From PALSA-1006 sp963733265 (GTDB taxonomy: Bacteria; Pseudomonadota; Gammaproteobacteria; Burkholderiales; Gallionellaceae), in contig CAVTCF010000001.1 of the NCBI GenBank assembly GCA_963733265.1, forward strand, positions 558,001 through 622,000: a stretch of 64,000 bases of DNA, written 5' to 3'. The stretch's first letter is position 1. Every line of letters starts with the position of its first letter. The position numbers were made by a program, and so were the translations under genes. This document shows, piece after piece, positions 8,933-18,961 of this stretch. The notes under the pieces were generated by a model, which had not been told where the DNA came from, made no database searches, and saw only the letters and a program-made list of their open reading frames with translations.

Positions 8933-11317
8933 ATGAATACAAGTAAAGCAAATTTTGCTATCAGTACTCTGTCCTTGGCGGTGCAAGGAGCCTTGGTGAG
9001 CATGCTTTCACTACCGCTGACTTCCTTTGCGGCTGACGATGAGGTTAAGGCTTTAACGACCCCTACCAATTCTGTCGAAATCGGTACAGAGTATGTCCCG
9101 GTCGATTCTGCCAAATTCGGGGAATACAATGGACTGAACAAAAAAGGAACCTACCTGATTGGTAACTTCAGTGTTCGAGGCGGAGATGCGTACGACGCTT
9201 TCAATGGAGGTAATGGCATTAATCGATGGGAGATCAAGGGAACCGACATTGGCACAACATCGCGTACACTTAATGGAAACGTAAGCAATCAGGGAAAATG
9301 GAGCCTGAGCATCAGTTACGATGAGTTACAGCATAACATCACGAACACTTACCAAACGCCCTTCCAAGGAGCCTTGGGCAGTAATAACTTTTATTTGCCA
9401 GCCACATTCGGAGTAATAGACGTAAATAGTACTGTTCCTGTCACTGACCCCGCTACAGGTGTGCAAATCGCGGGCACACAAGCAATGACCCCTGGCCAAC
9501 TGGCCTCTTTCCAGCAGGCAGATGTTTACACAAGTCGCAAGAATACGAGCTTTAATGCCGGATTCACATTCGATGAACAGTGGAGCATTCAGTTTGACTT
9601 CAACCATCTTCAACAATCCGGTGCAAAGCTTATTGGCGCTGCATCGGACACAGTGAATGGTGGCGCGGGCGAGAATAGTGTCACGCTGATGAATCCAACC
9701 AATTACAAGACGGATACTTTCGAGTTGGCTCTAAATTGGATCGGTGACAAGGGGCATCTCACCGGGAGTTATTTTGCTTCGATCTTTCAGGATGGCTATA
9801 ACAGTCTTTCCTGGTCGAATCCTTTTGTTGATACGACGCCAGCGGCTCCCGGCGTGTCACCTTCAACAACCGGCAGCAACAACGGCGAATTCCCGGTAAA
9901 TACTTTTGCCACCCCTCCAAGTAACAGTTTATCTCAGTTGAATTTATTAGGTGGGTATGACTTCACACCAGACTTGAAGTTGGCCGGAGGGTTATCTTAT
10001 TCTATCAATACGCAGAACAGCAGTTTCATCAATGATCCGCTCATGCCGACACCGCCTCAAGCGTCACTTAATGGCTTGGAGGCCACGACCCACGCAGACT
10101 TGAAGTTGACCGATCAGGTGTCCAAGGACTTGCTATTGTCAGCAGGAGTAAAGTATGACGATCACGATAACCGTACGCAGACCAATACATTCTCTTCTTT
10201 TAACTCGATTGCCGGCGATACGTGGGGAGCGTTGGTCAATACTCCGATGAGCAACAGGGATCTTCAGTTGTTGCTGGATGGCAACTATCGTTTCGACAAG
10301 AAACAGAGTGTCAGTGTAGCTTACGAGTTCGACAAGGTTAATCGGTGGTGCAACAATACGCTGGCCAATACTTTTCAATCCCAGGATCCTAACGCAAATC
10401 TGGCCTATTACACGAATACTGGCTGTGCCCAAAGTCCGGAAAGCAATGAAAACAAGCTCACTGCCGGCTACAAGCTGAAAGCGGGCGACGGAATCATTTT
10501 CAAAACCAGCTACACCTATGCCCGACGCGTAGCGGCTATCAGCTCTTTCTACAACCCCATGCAAACCAGTGCGGACGGTTTTGAAAATCTCGGATTTATG
10601 GCCTTCTTTGACGCATCACGTACTGAGCAGTCAATAAAGGCGGGAGTCGACTGGCAAAACAGCGAGAAATTAAACACGGGGTTGAGTGGCCGATATATTG
10701 ACGACAAGTACGATGCGATGTTTGGGGTGCAACAAAATCAAACGTGGAGTTTGAATCTGGATGCCGCGTATGACTATTCGCGAGATGGCAGCGTTTCAGC
10801 CTATCTGACAACCCAGTTGAGACAACGTGATTTGCTTTCAGGTGCGGGAGTGGGGTCAGGTGTTGGTCAATCGCCATTGGCGATTTCAACTAATGTTTGG
10901 AGCAACCAACTGACCGACGAAAGTAACATGGTCGGCATAAAAGCCAAGCAGAAAGGACTTCTGGGCGGCAAGCTTGATCTCGCGGGAGATTTGTCTTATT
11001 CGATAGGCAAGACAGGTTATTCGACGCAAACTCAAAATTGCACGGATACTGCTGCTTGCGGTACGTCCGCAACCAATAGCGGGGCTCTGCCTGACATCAA
11101 GAACGAAATACTGAAACTTAAAGTTACCGGTAACTATCATGTCAACAAGGCAAGTAAGGTAACAGTTGGCTATAGGTTTCAAAAGCAGACAACCAGCGAC
11201 TATTACTACGGTGCCTACCAAACCGGTTACACCGATCCCGGTGTGCTGCCCACCAATCAGCAGGCGCCGAGCTACTCTGTCAATGTGTTATCAGTATCCT
11301 ATCTTTATAGTTTCTAA
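8933..11317 (+). CDS. mtoB: Outer-membrane beta-barrel partner of the decahaem cytochrome, MtrB/MtoB/PioB family
   Basis: 794 residues with a signal peptide ending at about SFAADDEV. The mature part is rich in alternating, aromatic-ended strands with Asn/Ser/Gly turns and ends ...LSVSYLYSF, the terminal phenylalanine of outer-membrane barrels. Size and gene order directly after mtoA identify it as the sheath porin that holds the cytochrome across the outer membrane. The CXXC found near the N-terminus of Shewanella MtrB is absent. An extended Pro/Thr-rich loop (about 295-325, TTPAAPGVSPSTTGSNNG) may be surface exposed. No extracellular multihaem cytochrome (MtrC type) follows, consistent with the two-gene PioAB/MtoAB arrangement. 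Confidence 0.9.
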   Translation: MNTSKANFAISTLSLAVQGALVSMLSLPLTSFAADDEVKALTTPTNSVEIGTEYVPVDSAKFGEYNGLNKKGTYLIGNFSVRGGDAYDAFNGGNGINRWEIKGTDIGTTSRTLNGNVSNQGKWSLSISYDELQHNITNTYQTPFQGALGSNNFYLPATFGVIDVNSTVPVTDPATGVQIAGTQAMTPGQLASFQQADVYTSRKNTSFNAGFTFDEQWSIQFDFNHLQQSGAKLIGAASDTVNGGAGENSVTLMNPTNYKTDTFELALNWIGDKGHLTGSYFASIFQDGYNSLSWSNPFVDTTPAAPGVSPSTTGSNNGEFPVNTFATPPSNSLSQLNLLGGYDFTPDLKLAGGLSYSINTQNSSFINDPLMPTPPQASLNGLEATTHADLKLTDQVSKDLLLSAGVKYDDHDNRTQTNTFSSFNSIAGDTWGALVNTPMSNRDLQLLLDGNYRFDKKQSVSVAYEFDKVNRWCNNTLANTFQSQDPNANLAYYTNTGCAQSPESNENKLTAGYKLKAGDGIIFKTSYTYARRVAAISSFYNPMQTSADGFENLGFMAFFDASRTEQSIKAGVDWQNSEKLNTGLSGRYIDDKYDAMFGVQQNQTWSLNLDAAYDYSRDGSVSAYLTTQLRQRDLLSGAGVGSGVGQSPLAISTNVWSNQLTDESNMVGIKAKQKGLLGGKLDLAGDLSYSIGKTGYSTQTQNCTDTAACGTSATNSGALPDIKNEILKLKVTGNYHVNKASKVTVGYRFQKQTTSDYYYGAYQTGYTDPGVLPTNQQAPSYSVNVLSVSYLYSF

Positions 11318-11466
11318 ACCAATTTAAATAATGGCGAATGTAAAGATGATGATCATAAGCAGGCTGATACCGCAACGAGTTCGTAAAGACCTGCGACATG
11401 AGAGTGGGGTGCTTGTTGAAATTTATCTCGCTAAATGGGCTGCCGGATAACAGCCTTTCTGCATGG

Positions 11467-11488
11467 GGGACAAAGGGGGTGTTGTCCC
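11467..11488. terminator. Possible terminator between convergent mtoB and HAD genes
   Basis: A seven-base stem (GGGACAA / TTGTCCC) with a G-rich loop is followed by the weak T stretch TATATTT, at the 3' ends of two convergent genes. The T tract is interrupted, so the call is weak. Confidence 0.35.
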
Positions 11489-12252
11489 TATATTTGTAGA
11501 ATTCCGGGCAAGTCTTTAATCGAGTCGATTAAATAGTCTGGTTTAATCGGGGACTCATCGGCATAGTCTTGACGATACTTTCCGGTTTTAACCAAAATAC
11601 CTGTTAGACCTGCCTGTTGTCCGCCGCCCACGTCAACATCAATGTCATCGCCGATGATTGCCACTTCGTCAGGTTGAAGCCCCATATCGCTCAACGCGAT
11701 CCGGAAGAAATCAGAGGAAGGTTTCCCGATAATTTTAGCTTTTGTGTTGCTGGTATATTCCAAAGCTTCGACGAACCCGCCGATATCCATCTGCAACCCT
11801 TTTTCGGTTTGCCAAAATCGGTTCTTATGAATGGCGATCAATTGGGCGCCATTCATCAGGCGAATAAAAACCTCGTTCATTAAGCGGTATGACCATGCGT
11901 CGCCAATGTCTCCGACGATGATGTATTCGGCATCCGTATCAGATTGTTGGAATTCTTTAAAGTCCTTCTTTACATCGTCCGATAACAACAAGCGACACAC
12001 GGGATTTTGCTTCCGGGCCAAGTAGAGCAATGCCGCCTGGGGCGCACTAATGATCTCCTGATTTGCAATGGAAAAACCAAGGGAATTTATTTTGTGTTGC
12101 AAAGAATCCCGCGACAATGTGCTTGTATTGGTGACGAAGCGGCAGGGTATTCCGCTGGCTCGAATATGGGCAACAGTTTCAATAGCCCCCTCGATAACCT
12201 GAGAGCCCACATAAAGTACGCCATCCAAATCGAACAATATGCCCTTAATCAT
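11488..12252 (-). CDS. HAD-superfamily subclass IIA phosphatase (NagD/LHPP-like)
   Basis: 254 residues. Motif I reads ILFDLDGVLY (DxDGV nucleophile), motif II FVTNTST, the lysine of motif III lies in AKIIGKPSSDFF, and motif IV reads AIIGDDIDVDVGGGQQAG. The cap sits between motifs II and III, as in subclass IIA (NagD, LHPP, pyridoxal phosphatase). A small-molecule phosphatase is expected; the substrate is unknown. It is the last gene of the minus-strand run miaB to corC, 68 bases after corC, and may be co-transcribed. Confidence 0.88.
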   Translation of the reverse strand: MIKGILFDLDGVLYVGSQVIEGAIETVAHIRASGIPCRFVTNTSTLSRDSLQHKINSLGFSIANQEIISAPQAALLYLARKQNPVCRLLLSDDVKKDFKEFQQSDTDAEYIIVGDIGDAWSYRLMNEVFIRLMNGAQLIAIHKNRFWQTEKGLQMDIGGFVEALEYTSNTKAKIIGKPSSDFFRIALSDMGLQPDEVAIIGDDIDVDVGGGQQAGLTGILVKTGKYRQDYADESPIKPDYLIDSIKDLPGILQI

Positions 12253-12320
12253 AAGCTCACTGTCCTTGCAGCATGAGAAAATTTCGCCCTAAAAACCGGG
12301 GCTCGAAATACAATAATTGG

Positions 12321-13175
12321 TTACGTTTCTTTGCTGTCTGAAAACGCCAAACTCCGCTCCACCAGCAAAGAATGCAGTCTGCGGCTATCCGCGCGCAGCA
12401 CCGTAAACTGCCAGTCCCCGAGCTGAATAACCTCGCTACGTTTTGGCAATTGGCCTGCCGCTTTAAGCACGAGTCCGCCCACCGTATCGCAATTTTCGTC
12501 ACTGAAGTCGGTGCCCAATGCTTCGTTAAAGTCGGCTATTTCGGTGTCGGCTTTAACCCGCCAATGCGCATCGTCCTGGCGGATGATATTGTCTTCTTCC
12601 TCGTCAAAATCATACTCATCGGCAATGTCGCCGACGATTTGCTCCAGCACATCTTCGATAGTAACCATGCCACATACACCACCGTATTCATCCACGACCA
12701 GCGCAATGTGATTGCGGTTGCTGCGAAAATCCCGCAGCAACACGTTGAGTCGCTTGGACTCGGGCACAAACACGGCAGGGCGCAGCATATCGCGCACATC
12801 GAATTCCTCACCCGCGTAATAACGCAGCAAGTCTTTCGCCAGCAAAATACCGATGATGTTGTCTTTGTCACCATCGGTGACGGGAAAGCGCGAGTGCGCT
12901 GTTTCAATCACGTAGGGGATAAATTCTTCAGGCGGTTGCCCGATGTCTATGACATCCATTTGAGCCCGAGGAATCATTATTTCGCGGACTTGCCGTTCCG
13001 AGACCTGGATGACGCCTTCCATCATGGAGAGAGCATCTGCATCCAGCAAATTGCGCTCGTAAGCGCTGTGCAATAATTCGATCAGTTGTTCCCTATCTTC
13101 CGGCTCCCGCAATAATAGCGTGGAGAGCCGCTCCAACAGGGTGGGTTGTTTATTGTTACTTTCTGAACCGTCCAT
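12321..13175 (-). CDS. corC: CorC/YbeX-type CBS-domain protein
   Basis: 284 residues. A tandem CBS pair occupies about residues 65-190 (REIMIPRAQMDVIDI...; DMLRPAVFVPESKRLNVLL...), with the connecting VDEYGGVCGMVTIEDVLEQI signature. A C-terminal CorC/HlyC transporter-associated domain (about 205-280) follows. The family is linked to magnesium and cobalt efflux and to ribosome or heat-shock functions together with YbeY. There is no membrane part, so this is the short cytosolic form (YbeX), not the longer CorB type. It starts 10 bases after ybeY ends, in the conserved ybeY-ybeX order. Confidence 0.92.
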   Translation of the reverse strand: MDGSESNNKQPTLLERLSTLLLREPEDREQLIELLHSAYERNLLDADALSMMEGVIQVSERQVREIMIPRAQMDVIDIGQPPEEFIPYVIETAHSRFPVTDGDKDNIIGILLAKDLLRYYAGEEFDVRDMLRPAVFVPESKRLNVLLRDFRSNRNHIALVVDEYGGVCGMVTIEDVLEQIVGDIADEYDFDEEEDNIIRQDDAHWRVKADTEIADFNEALGTDFSDENCDTVGGLVLKAAGQLPKRSEVIQLGDWQFTVLRADSRRLHSLLVERSLAFSDSKET

Positions 13176-13185
13176 ACACCTAACA

Positions 13186-13623
13186 TTAACTAACGAGATA
13201 GGGTGCAGGATACCTTAATTTAAGCATTAACGCAGTTTCGCGCGACTCCATTTTTTCAGCTTCACGTTTCTTTTCGTGGTCGTAGCCTTGCAGATGTAAA
13301 ACCGCATGGATAGTCAGATGGGCATAATGCGCAAGCAAGTCCTTACTTTGCTCTTTTGCTTCGCGCTCTACGACTGGCGCGCAAATAACTACATCGCCAT
13401 ACAACGGATCAGTGTCGTCATAAACAAAAGTGAGCACATTGGTGGCGTAATCTTTATTGCGATAACTTAAATTCAGTGCGCGTCCTTCGATTTCGTCAAC
13501 GATGCGCAAGGCAATTTGTACATCCTGCTCCAGGGCGGCTTTTACCCAGCGGCGAAACTGCTGGCGCGCGGGAAGTTTTTTGGCGTTGCTGGCATATTGC
13601 ACAGAAAGAGAAAGTTGGCTCAT
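13186..13623 (-). CDS. ybeY: Endoribonuclease / rRNA maturation factor YbeY
   Basis: 145 residues with the zinc-binding signature HAVLHLQGYDHE near the C-terminus (three histidines) and the preceding NVLTF...GDVVICAPV strand region of the family. It acts in 16S rRNA 3'-end processing and ribosome quality control in the cytoplasm. It lies between the large signalling gene and corC. In most proteobacteria phoH (ybeZ) lies immediately upstream of ybeY; here it is absent from that position. Confidence 0.94.
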   Translation of the reverse strand: MSQLSLSVQYASNAKKLPARQQFRRWVKAALEQDVQIALRIVDEIEGRALNLSYRNKDYATNVLTFVYDDTDPLYGDVVICAPVVEREAKEQSKDLLAHYAHLTIHAVLHLQGYDHEKKREAEKMESRETALMLKLRYPAPYLVS

Positions 13624-13636
13624 GATACAGGGCAGT

Positions 13637-16600
13637 TTACTTTCTTTCTGTATTCCATTTCAAGAAATCCTGTTCTGACATAGGGTGAGCTATCCCGTAA
13701 CCCTGCCCATATATGCAACCCGCTTCTGTCAGCACCTGAATAAGTTCTGCCGCTTCAATTCCCTCAGCCACAGTCTTGCGCTCAAAAGTTTTAGCCAGTG
13801 CGATGATGCCTTGCACAATGGCCCTGTCACCCTCATCAGTCAGCATTCCGCGCACAAAGGTTTGATCTATTTTGAGCGTTCCTGCCGATAATTTACGCAG
13901 ATACGCCAATGAAGAGTAGCCCGTGCCAAAGTCATCCAGAGCGAAATTGATACCCAACTTGCGACACGCGTCAATCGTGTCGGAAGAGTGGACTATGTCA
14001 TCTAGCGCTGCCGTTTCGAGGACTTCGATTTGCAACTTATTCCTCAGCAACTGCGGATGTTCCTGCAATTTACTTTCCAAAGAGGCAACAAAATCGGGCG
14101 ACTGCAGATGATGCGCCGAGATATTAATGCTGATCTCCAGCGCGAGTCCTTGTTTACACCAGGCTTCAAGCTGAGTCATCGCTGTATTCATTACCCAGTT
14201 CCCCAAATGAATTTCAAGATCGGAATCCTCAATGAATGGCAGGAATTCGGCGGGTAGCAAAAGTCCCCGCTCGGGATGATGCCAGCGAATCAGTGCCTCT
14301 GCCCCGATAACCTTGCCTGAAACCAGTTCTATCTTGGGTTGGTAGTACAACTCAAATTCACCGTTATCCAATCCCTGCAAAATACCGCGCCGGGATTCGT
14401 GCAAGGATCGTATGCGCTGATCATGCTCCGCGCTGTACAAATGATAGCGATTCTTCCCTGCTTGTTTGGCAGAATACATGGCCTGATCTGCATGTCGCAG
14501 CAGCGTGTCGCCCTCCTCGTTATCAGCAGGATAGAAAGTTACGCCTATGCTGGCTGAAACGACAATCTCATGGTTACTAATAGTTAGCGGAGAAGAGATA
14601 ATGTTCAGAATGCGATCCAATACCTGCAAACATTCCTGTTCGCGGGCCAAATCATTGAACAACACAACGAACTCATCGCCCCCCAGTCTTGCCAAGGTAT
14701 CTCCCGCACGCAAAGCTCCCTGCAATCGATAGGTGATATTCACCAGCAACATATCGCCAACTTCATGCCCATGCTGGTCATTGACCAACTTAAAGCCATC
14801 CAGATCGATATAGCAAATAGCCAGCAAATTTCCGCTTCTCTGCGCCCTCAATATTGCTTGCAGCAAACGATCGGAAAGCAGTCGGCGGTTGGGCACGCCG
14901 GTTAACGCGTCGTAGTTAGCCACCCGACTTAATTCGGCTTCATGCTCCTTAAGGTAACTGATATCGGAAAATACACCGACATAGCGAATTATTTTGCCGT
15001 TGTCGTCGCAGATGGCTGAAATAGAAAGCAATTCTGCATAAACTTCTCCCGACTTGCGCCGGTTCCATATTTCGCCGCGCCAAGCTTTGCCACGTTCCAG
15101 AGACTTCCACATCGCGGCGTAAAACGTCTTATCTTGACGCCCCGAGTTCAGTAACCTCGGGTTACGCCCCAGTACTTCCTCGCGACTGTAGCCGGTAATG
15201 CAAGTAAAGGCGGGGTTAACATCCGTAATATTGTTATTGGCATCAGTAAGCAGAATCGCTTCCTGACTGTTGCCGAAAACACTGGCCGTGATGCGCAGGT
15301 TTTCTTCTGCCAGCTTGCGCTCGGTAATGTCGCGACCGATGGCTAACGCTCCTGTAATTTTGCCATTACCATCGTGCTCGGCTACAAAACGTATGTGGTG
15401 AGTACGAAATTCGCCTTCAGGATGCTGCACCTGTCTTTCCATTTCGGAACTCTCACCTGTCGCGATCACTCTTTCCACCTTGTTTTGATAGCGGGCTACC
15501 TCATCGACTAGCGGACGGGCTTCGACAGGTGATTTTCCAATTACAGGACGAAATTCGGGCGCAGTACTCAAAGTCATGGCAAGATTCATATATCTTACGC
15601 GACAATCCAAATCGTAACGAATAACGTTGTCGGGCATATTTTCGGTCAAAGTGCGAAATTCGCTCTCACTCGTCCTCAGATAACGATTGCTTCGTTCTCG
15701 CTCAAGTTCAGCCGCCGCGCGAGTCGCCACAATTTCCAGTACGTGGATAACCGATTCTTTGCGGACAACCGGCTTGCTGTCCATCACCGCAATCAGACCA
15801 ATCGGCTGCCCTTCAGAATCCCAAAGCGGAATGCCGGCGTAACTTTCTGCCCCCATGTCTACCAGCAAAGTATCGTCCGGAAATAATTTCTGAACGCCCT
15901 GCGCATAACAGCAGAATTTTCGCCCCATGACGTTTTCGCAAGGAGTTCCTTTCAGGCTATAGCGCATATTCGGAACCACGGAGCCCTTGGCGTATAACGC
16001 AACTGTTTCAGCGATAGAAGTATCTTCGTCGAGTTTATCGACGATGACATAATCTACATCCAGCGTTTTACCCAAATATTGAACGAGTGCATCAAAAAAA
16101 TTCTCTGCATGTTCAATCCAACCTTTCTGCGCAACAAAGTACAGGGCATCTTCTGTAAGTTTGCGTCGGCTAATGTCATGGCCGACTCCCAGCACACCAA
16201 TTAGTTTCCCCTGCCCGTCTCGCATCGGTGTTTTTGTCGCTTCAATCAATTCAGTATGACCGTCACCGGCAAAGGTAATCCTTTCCTCGTTAACGCTTGG
16301 CCCACCTTTTTCCACAGCCTGATTATCATATTTACGGAAAAATTCGGCCTGTTCCTTATCCACAAAATCGAAATCAGTTTTGCCCACAATGTCGTTTTCT
16401 TTCGCCCCGAAGAATTGCTCGAAGCGCGGATTGCAAGCCAGATATACCCCGTTTAAATCCTTTAGCCAGACCAGATCCGGGATGGTATTTACCAGTGCAT
16501 GCAGGAACACTCCCTGTGCTGAAAGCTTGTCGTCTATTAAACCAAGCGTCAGCACCTGGGTAAGATCATGTTCGCTAAGCAGACCTGCTATTCGTCCGGC

Positions 16601-17320
16601 CTGATCAACCACGACCATATGCCGCACTTTCGCTGTCAGCATTCGTTCAGCAGCGTCATTAATCGTGCTGTCGCGAGAAATAGTCAGCGCGGGCGAGATC
16701 ATCACTTCGCTGACAGGAATGTCGATTTTTTCCGGTTGGTTGGAATACAGACGAACAATGTCCCTTTCCGTAATAATCCCGACCGGAAGCTCGGACTCGA
16801 CCACAACTACACAGGTATCCCGGTGCGACTGCATCAGGTTGAGCGCATTACGCAGCGGAGCATCGGGAGGCAAACTGAACACCGACCGGCTCATTACAGT
16901 CGCAATCTGGCGGCGACCCGCCAGTGCAGCAAGATTGATATGCAAGCGGAAATCAGTTTCACTGACCACGCCAAGCAACAACTTGTTGTCGTCAACGATT
17001 ACAAGATGCCGGATGCCGTCGCGCAAACACACCTGATAGGCTTCCAGACACGGCATTGTTACCGGGACGGTGATTACCGGAGAGGACATTACTGTCAGAA
17101 GCGTCGTGTCGGGGGGGCTTCCCGACTGCATAGCATGCAACACATTACGCTCTGTGACGATACCGACAGGATGCCCATTCCCATCTGTAACCACGAGAGA
17201 GGAAATTTTCTGCTCAGTTAAAACTCTTGCCGCGTTGCCGATTGTGTCAGCGGGAGACAGACAAATAACATCGCGCGTGGCAATGTCGATCAACATAGTA
17301 CTTTTCTCAATGCTGTTCAT
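13637..17320 (-). CDS. Four-CBS / PAS / GAF / PAS / PAS / GGDEF / EAL signalling protein
   Basis: Large cytoplasmic regulator of 1227 residues with no clear membrane segment. Domains in order: four CBS motifs (about 10-64, 75-130, 138-195, 203-258; each with the 'T-x-x-D-x-V' style end such as GIVTERNVL, GVVSETDFR, GIITERDIV, GLLSEHDLT), PAS (about 268-390), GAF (about 400-545), PAS (about 553-670), PAS (about 675-795), GGDEF (about 800-960, intact RLGGDEFVVLF), and EAL (about 970-1220, with EALIRWHHPERG and DDFGTGYSSLAYLRKL). Both cyclase and phosphodiesterase motifs look complete, so it may make or degrade cyclic di-GMP. CBS domains usually bind adenine nucleotides, which suggests energy-state input. 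It sits between miaB and ybeY, the usual place of phoH. Confidence 0.9.
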   Translation of the reverse strand: MNSIEKSTMLIDIATRDVICLSPADTIGNAARVLTEQKISSLVVTDGNGHPVGIVTERNVLHAMQSGSPPDTTLLTVMSSPVITVPVTMPCLEAYQVCLRDGIRHLVIVDDNKLLLGVVSETDFRLHINLAALAGRRQIATVMSRSVFSLPPDAPLRNALNLMQSHRDTCVVVVESELPVGIITERDIVRLYSNQPEKIDIPVSEVMISPALTISRDSTINDAAERMLTAKVRHMVVVDQAGRIAGLLSEHDLTQVLTLGLIDDKLSAQGVFLHALVNTIPDLVWLKDLNGVYLACNPRFEQFFGAKENDIVGKTDFDFVDKEQAEFFRKYDNQAVEKGGPSVNEERITFAGDGHTELIEATKTPMRDGQGKLIGVLGVGHDISRRKLTEDALYFVAQKGWIEHAENFFDALVQYLGKTLDVDYVIVDKLDEDTSIAETVALYAKGSVVPNMRYSLKGTPCENVMGRKFCCYAQGVQKLFPDDTLLVDMGAESYAGIPLWDSEGQPIGLIAVMDSKPVVRKESVIHVLEIVATRAAAELERERSNRYLRTSESEFRTLTENMPDNVIRYDLDCRVRYMNLAMTLSTAPEFRPVIGKSPVEARPLVDEVARYQNKVERVIATGESSEMERQVQHPEGEFRTHHIRFVAEHDGNGKITGALAIGRDITERKLAEENLRITASVFGNSQEAILLTDANNNITDVNPAFTCITGYSREEVLGRNPRLLNSGRQDKTFYAAMWKSLERGKAWRGEIWNRRKSGEVYAELLSISAICDDNGKIIRYVGVFSDISYLKEHEAELSRVANYDALTGVPNRRLLSDRLLQAILRAQRSGNLLAICYIDLDGFKLVNDQHGHEVGDMLLVNITYRLQGALRAGDTLARLGGDEFVVLFNDLAREQECLQVLDRILNIISSPLTISNHEIVVSASIGVTFYPADNEEGDTLLRHADQAMYSAKQAGKNRYHLYSAEHDQRIRSLHESRRGILQGLDNGEFELYYQPKIELVSGKVIGAEALIRWHHPERGLLLPAEFLPFIEDSDLEIHLGNWVMNTAMTQLEAWCKQGLALEISINISAHHLQSPDFVASLESKLQEHPQLLRNKLQIEVLETAALDDIVHSSDTIDACRKLGINFALDDFGTGYSSLAYLRKLSAGTLKIDQTFVRGMLTDEGDRAIVQGIIALAKTFERKTVAEGIEAAELIQVLTEAGCIYGQGYGIAHPMSEQDFLKWNTERK

Positions 17321-17514
17321 TTGGAGCCGTATAGCAACTCGTATAATTTGTCTTTAATGATGCGGTACCTCAATAAACACCCCATGCAAATGGATTCTAC
17401 CCACAATAATAAAGCTCAGCCAATACTATATATTGGAAATATTCTGATTTAACAAAATACGATTTAGAAATGATCCCGCATTGGGGACACTCGTGATTTT
17501 AGAATCAGGGCAAA

Positions 17515-18864
17515 TTATGAATAGGTAGCTAACTTTTTCATGCCTATCAGCTCCCCGCGTAAAGTGTGCATAGACACAGCCGCAATTTTTACTTCGACAA
17601 ATTGACCGACCAGATTTTTTGAGCCAACAAAGTTAACCACGCGATTATTATCGGTACGCCCGGCTAATTCGCGCTGATCTTTTTTTGAAATCGCTTCAAC
17701 CACAACCCGCTGGGTCGTACCCACCATTTTTTCCGCGACTGCATTTTCCAATTCGTCAATTCTGGTTTTCAAACGTTTCAGCCTTGCCATCTTGGTTTCG
17801 TAAGTTACCTCATCAGACATTTCAGCCGCAGGCGTGCCCGGTCTGGGACTGTACAAAAAGCTAAAGCTGGCATCGAACTGCACCTCTTCGATCAATTTCA
17901 TGGTAGCCTCGAAATCGCTTTCTGTCTCGCCGGGAAAGCCCACGATAAAGTCCGAGGTGATCGAGATATCGGGACGCAGGGCGCGAACCTTGCGAATGAT
18001 TGATTTATATTCGAGAGCCGTGTAACCGCGTTGCATCGCGGCAAGAATTCGATCCGAGCCGGATTGCACCGGCAGGTGCAGATGGTTTGCCAGCTTCGGT
18101 GTATTGCCAAACAATTCAATCAGGCGCGGCGTCATTTCGCGTGGATGTGAAGTCATGTAACGTACGCGCTGTATGCCCTCAAGCGCGGCAATCTCGCGAA
18201 TCAAATACGCCAAATCTGCCGTGTCTCCTTCATCGTATTCCCCCGCATAAGCATTGACGTTTTGCCCCAGCAAGGTAACTTCACCCACACCCTGTGCCAC
18301 CAGTCCGCGAATATCCCGCATTACATCCGCCAGCGGCCGCGATAGTTCATTGCCACGGGTATAAGGAACCACACAGAAAGTACAGAATTTACTGCATCCT
18401 TCCATAATGGACACAAATGCAGAACCGCCGGTCATTTGCGGAGCGGGTAAACTGTCGAATTTTTCTATCTCCGGAAAACTGATGTCTATCTGCATGCGTC
18501 CGCTGCTGCGGCGGGCAGCGATCAATTCCGGCAAACGATGCAGCGTTTGCGGCCCGAAGATAACATCCACATAGGGCGCGCGCCGATAAATGGTCGCGCC
18601 TTCCTGGCTGGCTACGCAACCGCCGACGCCGATGATCAAACCGGGTTTTGCCAATTTCAGCGGGCGCACCCGTCCCAAATCCGAGAACACTTTTTCCTCT
18701 GCCTTTTCCCGGATAGAGCAAGTGTTGAACAAAATAATATCGGCGTCTTCCGGCTTGTCAGTCAGCTCTATTTCCTCGCTGGCACGCATTACGTCGGCGA
18801 TCTTGTCCGAGTCGTACTCGTTCATCTGGCAACCGAACGTTTTAATAAATAGTTTTTTTGTCAC
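17515..18864 (-). CDS. miaB: tRNA-2-methylthio-N6-dimethylallyladenosine synthase
   Basis: About 449 residues from a GTG start (MTKKLFIKTFGCQMNEYDS), which matches the family N-terminus; an in-frame ATG 20 codons upstream (18924) would add an atypical tail. An N-terminal MTTase domain carries three cluster cysteines (GCQMN, NTCSIRE, GGCVAS). The radical-SAM domain has CSKFCTFC (CxxxCxxC). A C-terminal TRAM domain (about 380-445) follows. The enzyme adds the methylthio group to i6A37 of tRNAs reading UNN codons, using two 4Fe-4S clusters. It opens the minus-strand group miaB - signalling gene - ybeY - corC, with a 194-base AT-rich gap (17321-17514) after it that holds no gene. Confidence 0.95.
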   Translation of the reverse strand: MTKKLFIKTFGCQMNEYDSDKIADVMRASEEIELTDKPEDADIILFNTCSIREKAEEKVFSDLGRVRPLKLAKPGLIIGVGGCVASQEGATIYRRAPYVDVIFGPQTLHRLPELIAARRSSGRMQIDISFPEIEKFDSLPAPQMTGGSAFVSIMEGCSKFCTFCVVPYTRGNELSRPLADVMRDIRGLVAQGVGEVTLLGQNVNAYAGEYDEGDTADLAYLIREIAALEGIQRVRYMTSHPREMTPRLIELFGNTPKLANHLHLPVQSGSDRILAAMQRGYTALEYKSIIRKVRALRPDISITSDFIVGFPGETESDFEATMKLIEEVQFDASFSFLYSPRPGTPAAEMSDEVTYETKMARLKRLKTRIDELENAVAEKMVGTTQRVVVEAISKKDQRELAGRTDNNRVVNFVGSKNLVGQFVEVKIAAVSMHTLRGELIGMKKLATYS

Positions 18865-18961
18865 GCAATTTTTGAAACAGTAGTGCTTGTGGGAACCCTG
18901 AATTATACTAGGATTGTGCCCCAAGTTAGAAAATCGCTTTTATAGCTGCAGAGGAAAATGA

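Noticed and set aside
16568..17221. 217-residue open frame on the plus strand
   Set aside because: It lies opposite the CBS domains of the 1227-residue regulator; its composition is that of an antisense frame.
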